Counted from the first letter of the stretch, positions 24,801 to 37,098 are shown. The stretch is DNA of 64,000 nucleotides from Saccharina japonica (GCA_008828725.1 MEHQ01001676.1:360275-424274), one strand, 5' to 3'. Numbers and translations are program-made. The notes: generated by a model not told the origin, from the letters alone.

Positions 24801-27800
24801 AAATACTTTTTTTTTTTAATGAGGTATACTACTGCTGTTACGGGGGAACAAAGCAATCAGGACCTAGTACCTAATATGGTGTCTTAAGCATAATTTTTTT
24901 TGTTTTTCTCCCACTTTTGCGAAACTACCGTAATTAATTAATCAAGTATCTCTCTTTTTCCCTAATATTTCTCCCCCTTTAGCAAAATGAATGAACTACC
25001 AGGTATATATCATTTTCCCATACCGGCACCTCTTTCCGTTAAAAAATTATTAATAACATCCTTTTTGTATATACTATACATGCATACCGACATATATCAC
25101 ATGAAGCATGTTTTGGATCCCCTCATACGCGTATATGTTGGGAGACTGATTTTTTCGGGCGCTTCGAGACCTCTTTTGGCTTTGAAATATGTACTAGTTT
25201 TAGAGTTGGGAAGGGCGGGTCAAAACACGGGCCCTACGTAGCCTTGTTTTTTTTTAAAGTGATTGCCGGTTAAGGTAATCCTGCGAAAATCGTTGTCGAA
25301 CGTTAGTGAAGCAGTGATCGACGTTTTGAGTGTTTGATGCACATTGTGATAGTCGGATGGGAATCAAGTGTGATTTTGTTTTTGATCGACATGATTCGGG
25401 AGGCCAGAGTGAGTGGGAACTCTTCTTCCCTCCCTTAATAACCCTGTGTGTACCCTTTTAGAGCTGTGCCGCACCCAATTATCGGAGACTGACTGATACT
25501 AATTATACTACTACTGTATTAATTATGCTAGGATCGTGCCCCCCCCCCTGGTATAACCCCTAACTATTCAAACAAGCTGCTTTCCACCCACCTTACAGGA
25601 ACAAACTACTCGAAATCGGACTGCTGTGCAGTACCGAACACCTGATAATAAACAGGAGATTAATACATGCGGGCTGATATTTAGGGGGAAATAAGAATTC
25701 CAGGAGTGGTTATCTTGAAATTATAGTGGAAAGCACCCTCTCTCAGACAAGAAATCCAGCCTGTACCAGATTTCCTATATCATTTTAGGTGACCTGTACT
25801 CTAGTATTGCTGTACCCCCCCCCCGTCTCTCATCACCGTTAGCCCTTTTATTTATTTATTTTTTCAGACACGTTTAGAGCACAAAGTGCAAGGAATTAGA
25901 CTACTACTGTATTAATAGTAGGATCGTACTCCGGCCTCCTCTTCACCCCTTCACCTTTTTAGAGCTGCCTTGATCCAAGTTTTTCGCGGTTAACTACCTG
26001 GAAATAGACCCAGATGGTGCCCCTCCCCCCCTGATGACCCTCAGGCCACATAGAGCTGCTCTTCAACCACGTTTTGGGTACGAACTACACTACTTGAAAA
26101 TGGACAAGGATAGTCCCCCCCCCCCCGCTGCAACCCTTAGCCCTTTCAGGGGTGTTTTTCACTCACGCTTTGGACACTAACTACAACTAATAGGGGAATT
26201 AGTAGGGCTGGGCACCGGCACAGTATGTACTGCCAGTAGTAATCTACTTATTGAACCGGCCAGTATATTCGCCGGTAGGTTTTACGTTGCATACACCCAA
26301 GAAGCACGCCATGATATACTACGCAAACCCACCGCATGCGTTTCAGGAGGAGATAAGAGAGGCGAGAGACAGTATACTGCTGCAGTCCAGTCATCAGTTT
26401 TGACGACAGTATCAATCAGCCAGTGCCCAGCCGAAAAATAGACCATAATCGCGCATCCCCTCCTGTTAACCCCTAACCCCTTATAACAGCTGCCTCAAAC
26501 CTTGTGTTCAATCATTAACTACTTGTAATTATACTAAAATCGTGCTCCCCTCTTCTCCCAGCCCTTATACTTTGTTTAGCGCTGGCTCCGACCAACTTTT
26601 AGGAAATTAACTACTTGGAATTAGACTACAGACTGGTTCAAGCGTATCACCCCGAATTTGTTCAGCAGCCCAACACGCCGTTTTTTGGAGTTAGACCCTG
26701 AAATTCAGTGCACATGTTACATTAATCCCTGCCGACCTGTTACCGCTTGTTTTGTTTTCGCCAGATATTTCGGTGGGGTTGGTCTAGAAGGATCCCGAAT
26801 TTTCGGCGACGGAAAAACAGCCCATTCGTCAATGGTTCGGCAGGGGCATGTATAACACGTGTCCAAAAGTTCAGGGGTCGTCTCACGAAAACGGCTTGAA
26901 CATTCAAACCTTTGCGCCGGAAAACGTGCAAATTCCGGCACCGCCTCGTAGTTACTTAGTTCCAGTATATAATCGATTTTTAAAGCACGATATTACTTGA
27001 TATTGATCATAGCACCCACATCTTCGATTTTTTTCGTGCAACTTAGCGCAAACATTTCTTGGGTCACCTAAAAGGGTCTCGTTCAGAAAAAATAGGAGAA
27101 CTAAAACATATTCGTACGGAAACGCCTGACATTTATTGACCTCTTTGAAGGCCTGTGGTTGGTCGGGCCACAGTTTTGGGTGGTAACGCCAGTCCTAGGT
27201 CCATAAAAAAAGCACTTGTGCTTTCACCCTCTTCCACTGTTCATGGCGGCCAGTGCGATACCAAATATTTGACATTGGAGTTGCTATTGCATGCGGCATT
27301 CCTGGCTGACGAAATGTTCGGGCGGTATGCCTGAACCAGCTCGTAAGATGATGCCCCTCCACTAATGACGCTCAAGCGACTAGAGCCGCTTTGCACCCAC
27401 TTTTGGGGGACAACATACTTGAAATTAGACTAGGATCGCGCCCCCTCTCCTCCAAACCCTTCACGTGTTTTAAGAGCTGGCTTGAACCAACTTTTCATAA
27501 ATAAATAAAACTACTTGTAATTAGACCAGGATAGAGCCCCCTCCCTCCTTAACCGTAAGATCTGTTAGAGGTGGTTTTTATCCCACGTTATGGGCACAAA
27601 CCACTACAACTTAGATCAGGATCCTTCTCCCCCCTCCTCTTAACCCTTGACTCTTTTAGAGCAAACATGTCTTGGCCCACCTAGAAGCGGCTCGTCCAGA
27701 AAAACTAGGAGAACTGAAACATATTCGTACGGAAACGCCTGACATTTATGGACCTCTTTGAAGGCCTGTGATTGGTCGGGTCACAGGTTTGGGCGGTAAC

Positions 27801-30800
27801 GCCAGTCCTAGGCCCATAAAAAAAAACCACTTGTGCTTTCACCCTCTTCCATTGTTCATGGCGGCCAGTGCGATACCAAATATTTGACATTGGAGTTGCT
27901 ATTGCATGCGGCATTTCTGGCTGACGAAATGTTCGGGCGGTATGCCTGAACCAGCTCGTGAGATGATGCCCCTCCACTAATGGCGCTCAAGCGACTAGAG
28001 CCGCTTTGCACCCACTTTTGGGGGACAAACTACTTGGAATTAGACTAGGATCGCGCCCCCTCTCCTCCAAACCCTTCACGTATTTTAAGAGCCGGCTTGA
28101 ACCAACTTTTCGGAAAATAAAACTACTTTGAATTAGACCAGGATATAGCCCCCTCCCTCCTTAACCGTAAGCTCTGTTAGAGGTGGTTTTTATCCCACGT
28201 TATGGGCACAAACCACTACAACTTAGATCAGGATCCTTCTCCCCCCTCCTCTTAACCCTTGACTCTTTTAGAGCAAACATGTCTTGGACCACCTAGAAGC
28301 GGCTCGTTCAGAAAAAATAGGAGAACTAAAACATATTCGTACGGAAACGCCTGACTTTTATGGACCTCTTTGAAGGCCTGTGATTGGTCGGGCCACAGGT
28401 TTGGGCGGTAACGCCAGTCCTAGGCCCATTAAAAAAAAACACTTGTGCTTTCACCCTTTTCCACTGTTCATGGCGGCCAGTGCGATACCAAATATTTGAC
28501 ATTGGAGTTGCTATTGCATGCGGCATTCGTGGCTGACGAAATGTTGGGGTGATACGCCTAAACGAGCTGGTAGGATGACGCCCCTCCACTACTGACCCTC
28601 AAGCAACATAGAGTCGCTTTGCGCCCACTTCTTGGGGGAAAACTACTTGGAATTAGACTAGGATCGCGCCCCCTCTCCTCCAAACTGTTGACGTGTTTTT
28701 AGAGCTGGCTTGAACCAATTTTTCAGAAGTTACCTACTTGGAATTTGACTAGGATAGAGCCCCCCCCCCCCGCAACCGTAAAACGATGTTCGAGGTGGTT
28801 TTCACTTCATGTTATGGGCACAAACCACTCCGAATTAGACCAGGATCCTTCTCCCCCCCTCCTCTTACCCCTTGACTCTTTTAGAACAAACACGGTTTGA
28901 ACCACCTAGAAGCGGCTCGTTCAGAAAAAACGGGAGAACTAAAATAAGGAAACACCTGACAATTATTGACCTTTTTGAAGGCCTGTGATTGGTCGGGCCA
29001 CAAATTTGGGCGGTAACGCCAGTCCTAGGTCTTTGAAAAACAAACTTTGATGATGTCGCCCTCTTCCACTGTTCATGGCGGCCAGTGCGATACCACATTT
29101 TTGACATTGGAGTTGCTATTGCGTGCGGCATTAGTGGCTGACGAAAAGTTCTTGGCAATACAACTATGATCATTATTCCCCCTCCCCGTCACCCTTATAT
29201 CTCTTAGAGCTGCCTGGAACCCACTTTTTTGGGATTAACTACTTGGAATTAGACTACCCCCCCCAAGTGACCCTCAAGCCACGTAAGAGTTACTTTTCGA
29301 CCGCTGTTGGAGACAAACTGCTTCGGATAGAACTAGGCTCGTGCCCTCCCCCCCGCCTCCTGTGAACCTTAGCTCTTTCAGAAGTGCTTTTTATTCTAAG
29401 GTTTGGGTGCGAACTACTCGGAATTGGAGCAGAATTGTGCCCGCCCCTCCTTTTAACCCTTACCAGTATATCTTGCAGAGCTGCCTTAACCCACGTTTCG
29501 GCGTTTAGCTACTTGAGATCAGACTATTAATACAGTAGAATCGTGCCCCTCTGTAATGATCTACAAGCCACAGCATGCACTTTTAGGGAAAACAATACTT
29601 GAAGTTAGACTAGGATAGACCACCCTATTCCCTCTCTAAAGGGGCCCCTTCGGTCATAAAAAAAAGAGCACTTGAGTGTTGAAAAACATAACTTTTTCTT
29701 CATTTTAACAGCAGCAATGCTATTTCTGGTATAATAACACCATATCAGTACTCCTTACTGAACACGGCATAGCTCCAGTGCTAATGCTCAGACCTCTGAC
29801 CGACCAACGTGTAGATTGTTCGTTACAGTCTCTAGGAGGTGTTGGGGCTCTTGGATCTGCAAGGGAGCGTAGGCATTGCTGTGTTTGCATCACGAAACGA
29901 AAGTGCTCCGCAGCAACTCTTTATTTCGTTTCGGAGCTCCTGTTTGGTATTTACACTTTGCTGTTGCCAGGTAGGACGCTGCGGACGGTCGAAGTAAGGC
30001 CCCAGGTAGGTTCACCTGCTACAGTAGTAGTGCTCGGCGTCCTCGTCGAAAATCTGAGTTAAAACAGTATTAGCAGCCGGAGAAACTGCCTCTTTTCAAC
30101 TTCGTCTCTGGGTACCAGGGGTGTGGCGAGTCGTTTTGAGTAAGAGGCACTTTGCGTGATGAAAAAGGCGTGAGATCGATGCGCCTCCTGAGACACAAAT
30201 GTTGACCGTGATCTACGCTCTCTAAAACTATTCATCGGTGGGAAGTTTGAGCATTACAACTAGAGGGATGTCGTTTTCAGTTGGGCGCCATGAAAAGGTA
30301 AAAATTAGACCAGAAATAGTATAGCACCTGAAAAAAAACGGATTTTCTTTTATTTGGTCCTACCTGGTATATGTTTTGCCCGAAGGGGCCCCTTAACCCC
30401 TAGTCCTCTCAGAGGTGTGTTTCGACCACGTTTTGAGCACTAACTTACTTGGAATTCGACTAGGATCGTTCTCCCCCCTAACCGTTTTAGTGCTGCCGTG
30501 AGCCCTTTTTCCGGGGTTTAACTACTTGGAATTAGACTTGGATGGTGCCCCTTCCAATGAACCTCAATCCAGTTAAGAGCTTATTTTCAAAACCTTTTGG
30601 GGACAAACCACTTGGAAGTAGACTACGTTCGCATCCCTCCCCGCGCTTACACTTGTTTTTTCATTTTTTTTTTTTTCACCCACATTTTGCGCATGCACTA
30701 CAGGGAAATAAGACTCGGTACGTGCTCCCCCCTCCTCTTGACCCTGAACGCTTTTAGAGCTGCCTGGAACCCATCTTTCACAGATAAACTACTTGGAATT

Positions 30801-33800
30801 AGGCGGGGATAGGCCCGCACGCTATTGACGCTCAAGCGACCAAATACGGTGATACTTTGCACCCACTCTTCCGGAGAAAACCACTTGGAATTAGAGTTGG
30901 ACCGTATTCCTTGTCGCGCCGAGTTAACCCTTAGCCCAATTGTAGGCGTGTTTCACTCACGGTTCGGGTATAAACTACTGGGAATTAGATAAGGATCGTA
31001 CCCCACCTTCCTCTTCATCCCCTAACCACTTTTAGAGCTGCCCTGCACATAGTTTTCGAGACTCACTACTTGGAACCAGACTAGTATGGTGCCCCGCCAC
31101 TGATGACCACATATAAATGCTTACCAACAAGTGTTTGGGCACACATTTCATGAAATTCAACTACGAGGGTGCCCCTCTTCCCCCGTAACCCTTGGCCCTT
31201 TCAGAGGTGTTTTTCCCACACGCTTTGGGCACTACTGTAACTCTTTTGAGAAGTGTTTCCCCCCCACGCTTTGGGCACTACCTACTAGGAACTACACTAC
31301 AAGCGTGCTGCCTTTCCTCTCAGCCTTCACCCTTTTTGAGAAGGCTTGAGCCAACTTTTCGGAAGTTAACTACTTGGAATTAGACTAGGATGACCCCCCC
31401 CCCCTAAAGGCCTCTCAGTTCACATAGAGCTTCTTTGCAGCCATTGTTCGGGTACAAACTACTTTAAACTAGACTTGGGATAGTGTTCCACCCCCCTCTC
31501 TATATCCTTAGCCTTTCTCGATATGCTTTTCACCCAAGCTTTGGGCACTAACTACTAGGAATCATGCTGTAATCGTGCTCCCCTCTCCTCTTAACCCCTA
31601 ACCCCTTTTCAGATGCCTCAAACCTGCTTTTCGATGGTTTAACTACTTGTAACGTCCTACGCCAGGATCGTGCTCCCTCTCCTCTCCACCCTTCACAATT
31701 TTTAGAGCTGGCTTGAACCTATTTTTTGAAAAATAACTGCTTGGAATCATACCAGGATCGTGCCCCCCTTCCTCTTACCCCGTGACCCTTTTAGAGCTGC
31801 CTTGAGCCAACTTTTTTGTAAAATTACCACATGGACGTTGACTAGGGTAGTGCCCCCCCTGACGACCCTTAGGCCACATGGAGCTGCTGTGCAACCACTC
31901 TTCGGGGACAACTTACTGGCAATAGGACTATGATCGTTATCCCCCCCTCCCCGTAACCCTTGCCCCTCTTTAGAGCTGCCTTAAACCCACGTTTATAGGA
32001 TTGATTACTTGCAATTAGAACAGGATAGCGCCCCCCACCCAAACGACCCAGAAGCCACATGGAGCTGCCTCGGAAGCGATTTTCGGAGACGTCTTACTTG
32101 GAATTAAACTAGGGTCGCCCTCCGCCCCCTTAGTCCTTAGCCCCACTATTAATAGAGGTGTTTTTTACCCACGTTTTGGGTGCGAACTACTCGGAATTAG
32201 ACCAAACCCCTGCCCGCCCCTCCTGTCAACCCTTACCCATTTTAGAGCTCCCTTGAATCCACTTTTCGAGGAATAACTACTTGGAATTAGACTAGAATAA
32301 TGCCCCTCCCGTATAGGTCCCTAAGCCACATAGAGCTGCTTTGCATGCACGTATAGGCATCCAACTACTTGAAATTAGGCGATCAATAGGATCGCCCCCA
32401 CGCTTCCCTCCCGTTTACCGTTATCCCCTTCAGAGGTGTGTCCCACCCACGTTTTGAGCTAACTACTTGGAACTAGACTATCACGGAGGACCATAGTAAC
32501 TATAACCAAATATTGGTAGTAAAAAACGGTAAATATATATATAGGTTTTTGTGTGTAAGGTAGCTCCTGTTTACTATGGTTCCCCGTAGTAGGATCGCTC
32601 TCCACCCTCAACATCGTAGAGCTGCCTTGAACCCATTTTTCGGGGTTTCACTTCTTGGAATCGTACTACTAATAGGATGGTGCCCCTCCCCTAATGACTC
32701 TCAAGCTACATGGAGCTGCTTTCCAACTATTTTTCGGGGGGGAATATGACTTGAAATTATACTAGGATCGCCCCCCCTTCCCCCGTAGCCACTTTCGATA
32801 TGTGTTTTCACCAATGTTTTGGGATCGAACTACTCGCGAGTTTGACTAGAATGGTGCCTGTTAACCCCCAGCCTCTGTAGAGCTGTCGTGAATCCACTGT
32901 TTGGAGATTATCTACTTGTAATTTTACTAGGATAGTGTCCCTGCCCCCAATGGCCCTCATACCACATCAGAGCTTTATTTCGAACACTTTTCGTGGCAAA
33001 CTACTTAAACTTTGACTAGATTCGTGCCCCACCCCCCCCTAGGAACTCGCACAGACAGGTATTTGTAACTGCCGTCAACTTTTGTGCGTTGGTGGGTGAC
33101 GTACGGCATAATTCGTCGGGCTTCAGGCCACTCGAAAGGGAGTCCCATTTTTTTTTATCGCCGTCAATACCTGAAACTCGCACCATATTCATAACGCGTC
33201 GGCTCGTACTTCAGTATGTCACCCCATTTATACCCCTATATGAGAAGTTCCCGGTCGAACTCTCCGCTGCTGCTACTAATGTTGCTGTTGTTGCTGCTGC
33301 TGCTGGTGGTGCTGCTGGTGTTTTCCCACTGTTCGTTTGGAAGGACTCGGAGCTGCCTCTGGTCCAGACCTCCGGCGATGTCCTCTTCAACGTCAAAGGG
33401 TGGTCTGACGCCTATACCGATGGCGGCATCGTAAGTGTTGTTCGTGGCTGTTGGTGTACAGTAGGTTTGGTAGCGTCTACTTTAGGCTGCAGGGAGAACC
33501 GTCCTATATACCGAGAACTTTCGCAGAAAATACTTTTTTTCGTGTGTGTCTTCCACCAGCGCACGCAGTTGACGATAAATAGTACCATATATATCCGCCA
33601 GCCCGAGTCACAAGCGAGAGTAAACCTGTCTACGAGGTATAACATTCATGTTGCGTTTGCCATCCCCAACGTCCAGCTCAAGGTCAACTCTCGGTCCCTC
33701 AGAGGCAACAGGAACAGGAAAGCGCAAAATAGAACTGAAAGAGGAATCTCTAATTACACCGCCGCGTGTTTACGTTAACTCGTTTATCGTCCGTGCCCTG

Positions 33801-36800
33801 CCTGTACCTTGCACCGCCTACATAAACATGTAACACATCTTGGCGTGCAGGAAGACAACGGCAAGGTCGTCGAAGTCCTGCAGGGCGGCAACATACACTC
33901 GACGCACACACTCCACTACACCCCGACCAAGCTGGCTGTTGCCAACGAGGAGGTACGAATAATCTCTTTCTAATATCATGAGTTGGCTAGCTTGGGGATA
34001 TCTGTCAAGTGTGTATGCGAAGTATATGCTCTACAGTACAAGCCCTCTAGAGCAGTATAATAAACCGGGGCTATCCTGGCCCAGGCTAGATATTTGGCCT
34101 GTACCATGCATGATGCAGGCTAGATTTGTTTAGTATCCCGGCCAGGCTAGATTTTTTCTAACGCTTTTCTTTGTTCATCATCCGCCAATGTGTGACGTAA
34201 GCTTCAGCGTTGATCCCTCAAACAAATACCGGTACATCTCTTTCGAGAAAGCGTGTGCATTCCACACGAACGGCGTAACTCTAGTATATAACCAAGACCG
34301 AACGTCCCCCTCTCCCGGGAAGCCTCAAGCTTGGTTGCTTGTGGGGCTTTTCGATATGAGAAGGCCGGTCATATACTCCTTTGGTCTGCCCTTAACCTGC
34401 GGGACGGATGAGAGTATGAGAGCCGTATGTACGAGTATACACCTTGGGCCGGCGAAATCAATGATTTTCATGATATTGGTTGAGGTGAAAGCCTAACCCT
34501 ACCCCCTATCCCCGACCGCCTCGCCTATGTTCTCGGATTATCCCCATACCCGACCGCCAGGAGTTTTTCTCGGAATACCTGAAGATGCCATGATGGGATA
34601 CAGCAGCAGCATATACCAAATGTAGACTTCATTTTATTTTTGTTGTTTTTGGGGTCTAGCCAAAAACACTACTGGTACTCGGTAGTAGTACAGTACAGCA
34701 GAGCTTGTTTTGAGTCAGGGTCGTTTTTTTTTGTGGGGGGGCAGGGTGCGTCCTACACTAATCTGAGCACTAAACTCAGAACCGGTGTGACTAAGTAGGC
34801 TCTTTTCCCCCCTCCCCACTACGGTACGTGTCTTCTATTTGTATCGCGTGAAGATGTCAGAACATTCTTCCCTCATCAACTCTCGTCGAACTGTGCTTAC
34901 CCACGCTTTATACAATATGCGCTCTCGAAAGTTGGTGTCAATAGAGGATGCAAACCTCCGTGCGGAGACTCGAACCCTCGACCTCCATCTCTACATACTT
35001 CGTGGTTACCTGCGAGACCACCGGGGCGACGCACCACAAAAATAGCGAGCAAGGGTTTTGACGTCGCCCTTGGCTAAAACAATATCACCACTCTAGTTTC
35101 AAGTATGTTTTTCACCAAAAACGTGCATACAATTGTCTTTTGACGGACCGCGAATGTGACACTATGCCATTTTTGACAGGATGTTGGCGACATGTACTCA
35201 TTGGAAACGATCGCTGGAGTGTCACGGCTTCTGGAACTTGGTGATAAAACGTTAAAAAACAAAACCGATCGACCATCAATATGTAACCCCCTCCGTACCC
35301 TTTATGCGACATGCATAAGCATCTCACGGTGGTTCGCGCTTGGTTTAAGCAATGTTAGTCTCGCTGGTTTACACCCGATGTGCTCCGTCCCAACATTGTC
35401 GGGATACGAGGGTCTACGGCTATACGACTACGGGCATTCATGACAATAACTGCACGCCCCACTCCCCCCGCCCCTATTCTACACCTGCCTTCGCCTGTGT
35501 TTACACTCTCCCCCGCCCGCACCTCATCCACCGCCGCCTGTTTGTAACGCTAAATTAAATCTGCGCTTGATGTGGACCACAGGCTCGCGAGGTTAAGGAG
35601 GAAAAAATTATCCTCAGCGCGGTCCTGGAGAAGATGCTCCACGACTATCACGATGGAAGACGGTCCCCTTCCGACAGCACCACAAAGAACGGCGGTAGCA
35701 GTGACCCATCAGACGAGACGTTGCAAAGCGTCGGAGTTATCGCTGCCATCAAGGCTTCGCGCGAGAACGCGGATTCCCCGGAACTTACAGCAGAGCACCG
35801 GGTGTCTAGCCGCGTCATTCACGCGCGTAGACTGGCGATCTCCAAGCGTGACACCAACAGCGCTTCCACCGCCGCCACCGCCGAGACCGCCGAGACCACC
35901 GCCGACGTCAAGCCGGGCGTACCCCCAGCCCCGACGCATTCCGCTTCCGACAACCCTTTTTCTTCTTCTTCTTCTTCTGCTTCTTTTTCTTCTTCTCCCC
36001 GAAACTACCACTGGGTGAAGAAACCTGACCATTCGCTGCCGGTGGGCGAGGGCCTCACCGGCTTCATGAAGTCTGAGAATGGAAGGTCGGTCGCTTGGCC
36101 GGGGGTTGACGCCTCCCTGCGGTATGGGGTTTTCGAATCGCCGGACGCTGACAACGAGTTTGGCGTGGGATCCGGCGTTATCCGACCGACTACGCTTATC
36201 GTCGCCGACAGCGAGAAGGCGCGCGAAGCTCTCCTCTTGCGCAAGGAACTGCGGGAAGAAGCGGAAGGGGGTGGTGAGGAAAAGGAAGCCAAGACTGGGG
36301 GAAGCTGGTGGTCCTGGCGGGGATCGCCCAAGCGGCGTGAGAGGGAGGTCGCTGCCGAGAATGCCGGCGAGGTCTGCATTGCAGTCACCAACAGGGGTTG
36401 CGTGGTGAGTCAAGCATACCTGGTAGTGCTTCAATATGGCCGTCAGTCGATATGATGTACTTTGTTTCCTCGTGTGTTTCGTGATGCTCCATCCTGTTGT
36501 CTGCGTGTATGAGGGATCGAGAGTTTGAGCTAGACATTGTTCGAGATAAAATACACTGTAAACATACATACCATTATTGTGTGTGTGCCTGTACGATATT
36601 TGTGATTTTTGTTTTGGATTTTGAGAGAGAACAAGTGACCTCAACCAATGGAAACTACAGCTCTTCTCCTTGTCAGGGTTTTTTTTCCGCACCACTTACT
36701 TGTTGACTTACAGTAGTATGCAGAAAGTATCAGAGGGCGGTACTACCGATCGTAACGTTTCCCACACCTGTCGGTATTGGATCATGAATAGAGAGACAAA

Positions 36801-37098
36801 CAAATCACTCGTTGAGTTTCCCCATCACTTTTGATTGGTTGCTATTGTCATCCCTAAGCCACACAAGCCTTTCCTCATCTCTTCGTTCCCAATACGTCGC
36901 ACGACACCACCTATGATACATTGTTTTACGCAGCAAGGTACGGTGGATGGGACACTCGTTTTCTCGGAGTCCGGGCCGTCTAAGTGGGGCTGGATCAACC
37001 GGCGCCCTGTCGACGAGGGGTACGAGCTCCACGTTACCGACACTGGTGTCGAAGTTCAACTGGACGGCCGGACCATATGGGGCATCAACGCTGACTAA
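21458..37098 (+). CDS. Gene 1: secreted protein of unknown family (six exons)
   Basis: The model joins 21458-21667, 24122-24253, 33344-33430, 33851-33952, 35583-36404 and 36934-37098, giving 505 residues. Every intron is phase 0 with GT and AG ends. Residues 1-27 form a clear signal peptide (basic start, hydrophobic FLGAAALLL core, likely cleavage after VSA), so the product should enter the secretory pathway. Residues 28-177 are a mixed beta-rich region. The exon 5 part (178-451) holds a Thr/Ala/Glu stretch, a long Ser run and a Trp-rich basic segment (SWWSWRG). The last exon gives a compact domain with GPSKWGWINRRPVDEGYEL. There is no transmembrane segment beyond the signal peptide. I do not recognise the family. 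Additional small phase-0 exons could be missing, since phase alone cannot exclude them. Copies of the first and last exons lie outside the gene. Confidence 0.7.
23950..24116 (+). repeat. ATC/CAT trinucleotide repeat beside a splice acceptor
   Basis: A dense, slightly impure ATC repeat reads as poly-His in one frame. It ends five bases before the proposed acceptor of gene 1 exon 2 (GTACGAAG|GTC) and occupies the place of the usual pyrimidine tract. Length changes here could affect splicing. Confidence 0.85.
24122..24253 (+). CDS. Gene 1 exon 2
   Basis: 44 codons starting VFHMYDPTVIRSHD and ending LARDE, then donor GTACGT. The acceptor is AAG rather than CAG or TAG, and the open frame continues upstream through the ATC repeat, so the exact 5' edge is less certain than the 3' edge. 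Coding potential is judged from compositional contrast and phase match with exons 1 and 3. Confidence 0.65.
24639..24737. mobile_element. MITE-2 element in gene 1 intron 2
   Basis: About 99 bases with inverted ends: CGGGGGACCATAGTAAATAG at the left, and TTTACAATG followed by a C-run at the right. The interior AAATATTT...GGTAAATATATGG matches the copies at 9074 and 32484. It is non-coding. Confidence 0.65.
26205..26433. mobile_element. Small inverted-repeat insertion in the intron 2 array
   Basis: The segment begins GGGCTGGGCACCGGC and ends GCCAGTGCCCAGCC, inverted ends of about 14 bases with one mismatch. The interior (GTACTGCCAGTAGTAATC..., AGAGAGGCGAGAGACAGTAT) is unrelated to the surrounding repeat units. 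At 229 bases with no reading frame it fits a MITE. I could not define a target duplication. Confidence 0.6.
27045..29165 (-). repeat. Four copies of a ~300-base block with a shared minus-strand frame
   Basis: Blocks at about 27045-27360, 27660-27978, 28270-28590 and 28880-29165 share CTGACATTTATTGACCTCTT, GTAACGCCAGTCCTAGG, CATGGCGGCCAGTGCGATAC and GCATGCGGCAT. On the minus strand three copies keep an open frame of 87-102 codons with the core MPHAIATPMS, WYRTGRHEQWKR and PRTGVTAQ. The first copy is shifted by one base in a homopolymer run. A fifth, diverged copy lies at 41145-41435. Possible short inverted ends (CTCGTTCAG / CTGAACCAG) suggest a dispersed element. The peptide is not one I recognise. 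Confidence 0.65.
29637..30392. mobile_element. ~750-base element with AAGGGGCCCCTTCGG ends
   Basis: The tandem array is interrupted by unrelated DNA bounded by AAGGGGCCCCTTCGGTC on the left and GCCCGAAGGGGCCCCTTAAC on the right, inverted repeats of about 15 bases whose outer 12 bases are themselves palindromic. The flanks rejoin as CCTCTCTAA / AACCCCTAG, compatible with a short TAA or TTAA-like target duplication. A 94-codon frame at 29778-30062 has no recognisable similarity. Probably a non-autonomous DNA element. Confidence 0.65.
32484..32586. mobile_element. MITE-2 element, third copy
   Basis: CGGAGGACCATAGTAACTAT on the left and TTTACTATGGTTCCCCG on the right are inverted ends. The interior CCAAATATTGGTAGTAAAAA and TATAGGTTTTTGTGTGTA match the copy near 9190-9300. 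It is inserted within the intron 2 array. Confidence 0.7.
33344..33430 (+). CDS. Gene 1 exon 3
   Basis: 29 codons, starting DSELPLVQTSGD and ending YTDGGI, with donor GTAAGT. The preceding ~60 bases are rich in GTT/GCTG/TTTTCCC and end TTTGGAAG, serving as the pyrimidine-rich acceptor. A longer exon starting at 33248 is also open in frame, but would encode a run of Ala and Gly from the GCTGCT repeat, so I prefer the shorter exon. Confidence 0.65.
33851..33952 (+). CDS. Gene 1 exon 4
   Basis: 34 codons after a good acceptor (GGCGTGCAG), starting EDNGKVVEVLQGGN and ending LAVANEE, with donor GTACGA. Phase 0 on both sides. Confidence 0.7.
34960..35034 (-). other. tRNA-like segment (possible tRNA relic or SINE head)
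   Basis: On the minus strand this 75-base stretch starts GTGCG and ends CGCAC, as an acceptor stem would. It has a B-box-like GGGTTCGAGTCTC and an A-box-like TGGTCTCGCAGGT. The T stem is imperfect and the anticodon arm is not clear, so it is unlikely to be a working tRNA. It lies in gene 1 intron 4. Confidence 0.35.
35583..36404 (+). CDS. Gene 1 exon 5 (largest exon)
   Basis: 274 codons. It begins AREVKEEKIILSAVLEKMLH after acceptor GGACCACAG and ends VCIAVTNRGCV before donor GTGAGT. The first part is Glu/Lys-rich and could be helical. A low-complexity Thr/Ala/Glu and Ser region follows (about 35865-35995), then an ordered segment with YHWVKKPDHSLPVGEGLTG. The end is charged, with a SWWSWRG motif and a basic KRRERE patch. 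GC is higher than in the surrounding introns. A long minus-strand frame over the same bases (35709-36695) is a shadow. Confidence 0.8.
36934..37098 (+). CDS. Gene 1 exon 6 (terminal)
   Basis: 54 codons and a TAA, after acceptor TTTTACGCAG. The product segment runs from QGTVDGTLVFSESG to RTIWGINAD. A copy at 49150-49314 keeps the acceptor, frame and stop and differs mostly at synonymous positions, independent support that this is a real coding exon. Confidence 0.85.
   Translation, partial: QGTVDGTLVFSESGPSKWGWINRRPVDEGYELHVTDTGVEVQLDGRTIWGINAD

Larger units (their letters stand above)
25400..33045. repeat. Degenerate tandem array filling gene 1 intron 2
   Basis: Units of about 80-100 bases share the core ACTACTTGGAATTAGACTAGG, followed by ATCGTGCCCC, a C/T-rich stretch, AACCCTTA, and then AGAGCTGCCTTGAACCCAC or AGAGGTGTTTTTCACCCACG before TTTTGGG. 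Several unit types alternate. Dozens of copies run for about 7.6 kb, with larger ~620-base repeats superimposed at 27.05-28.9 kb. Nested insertions are listed separately. No coding function is evident; this accounts for most of the 9 kb intron. Confidence 0.85.

Noticed and set aside
35709-36695. A 328-codon minus-strand frame
   Set aside because: It is the shadow of gene 1 exon 5, which has matching splice sites and phases on the plus strand.
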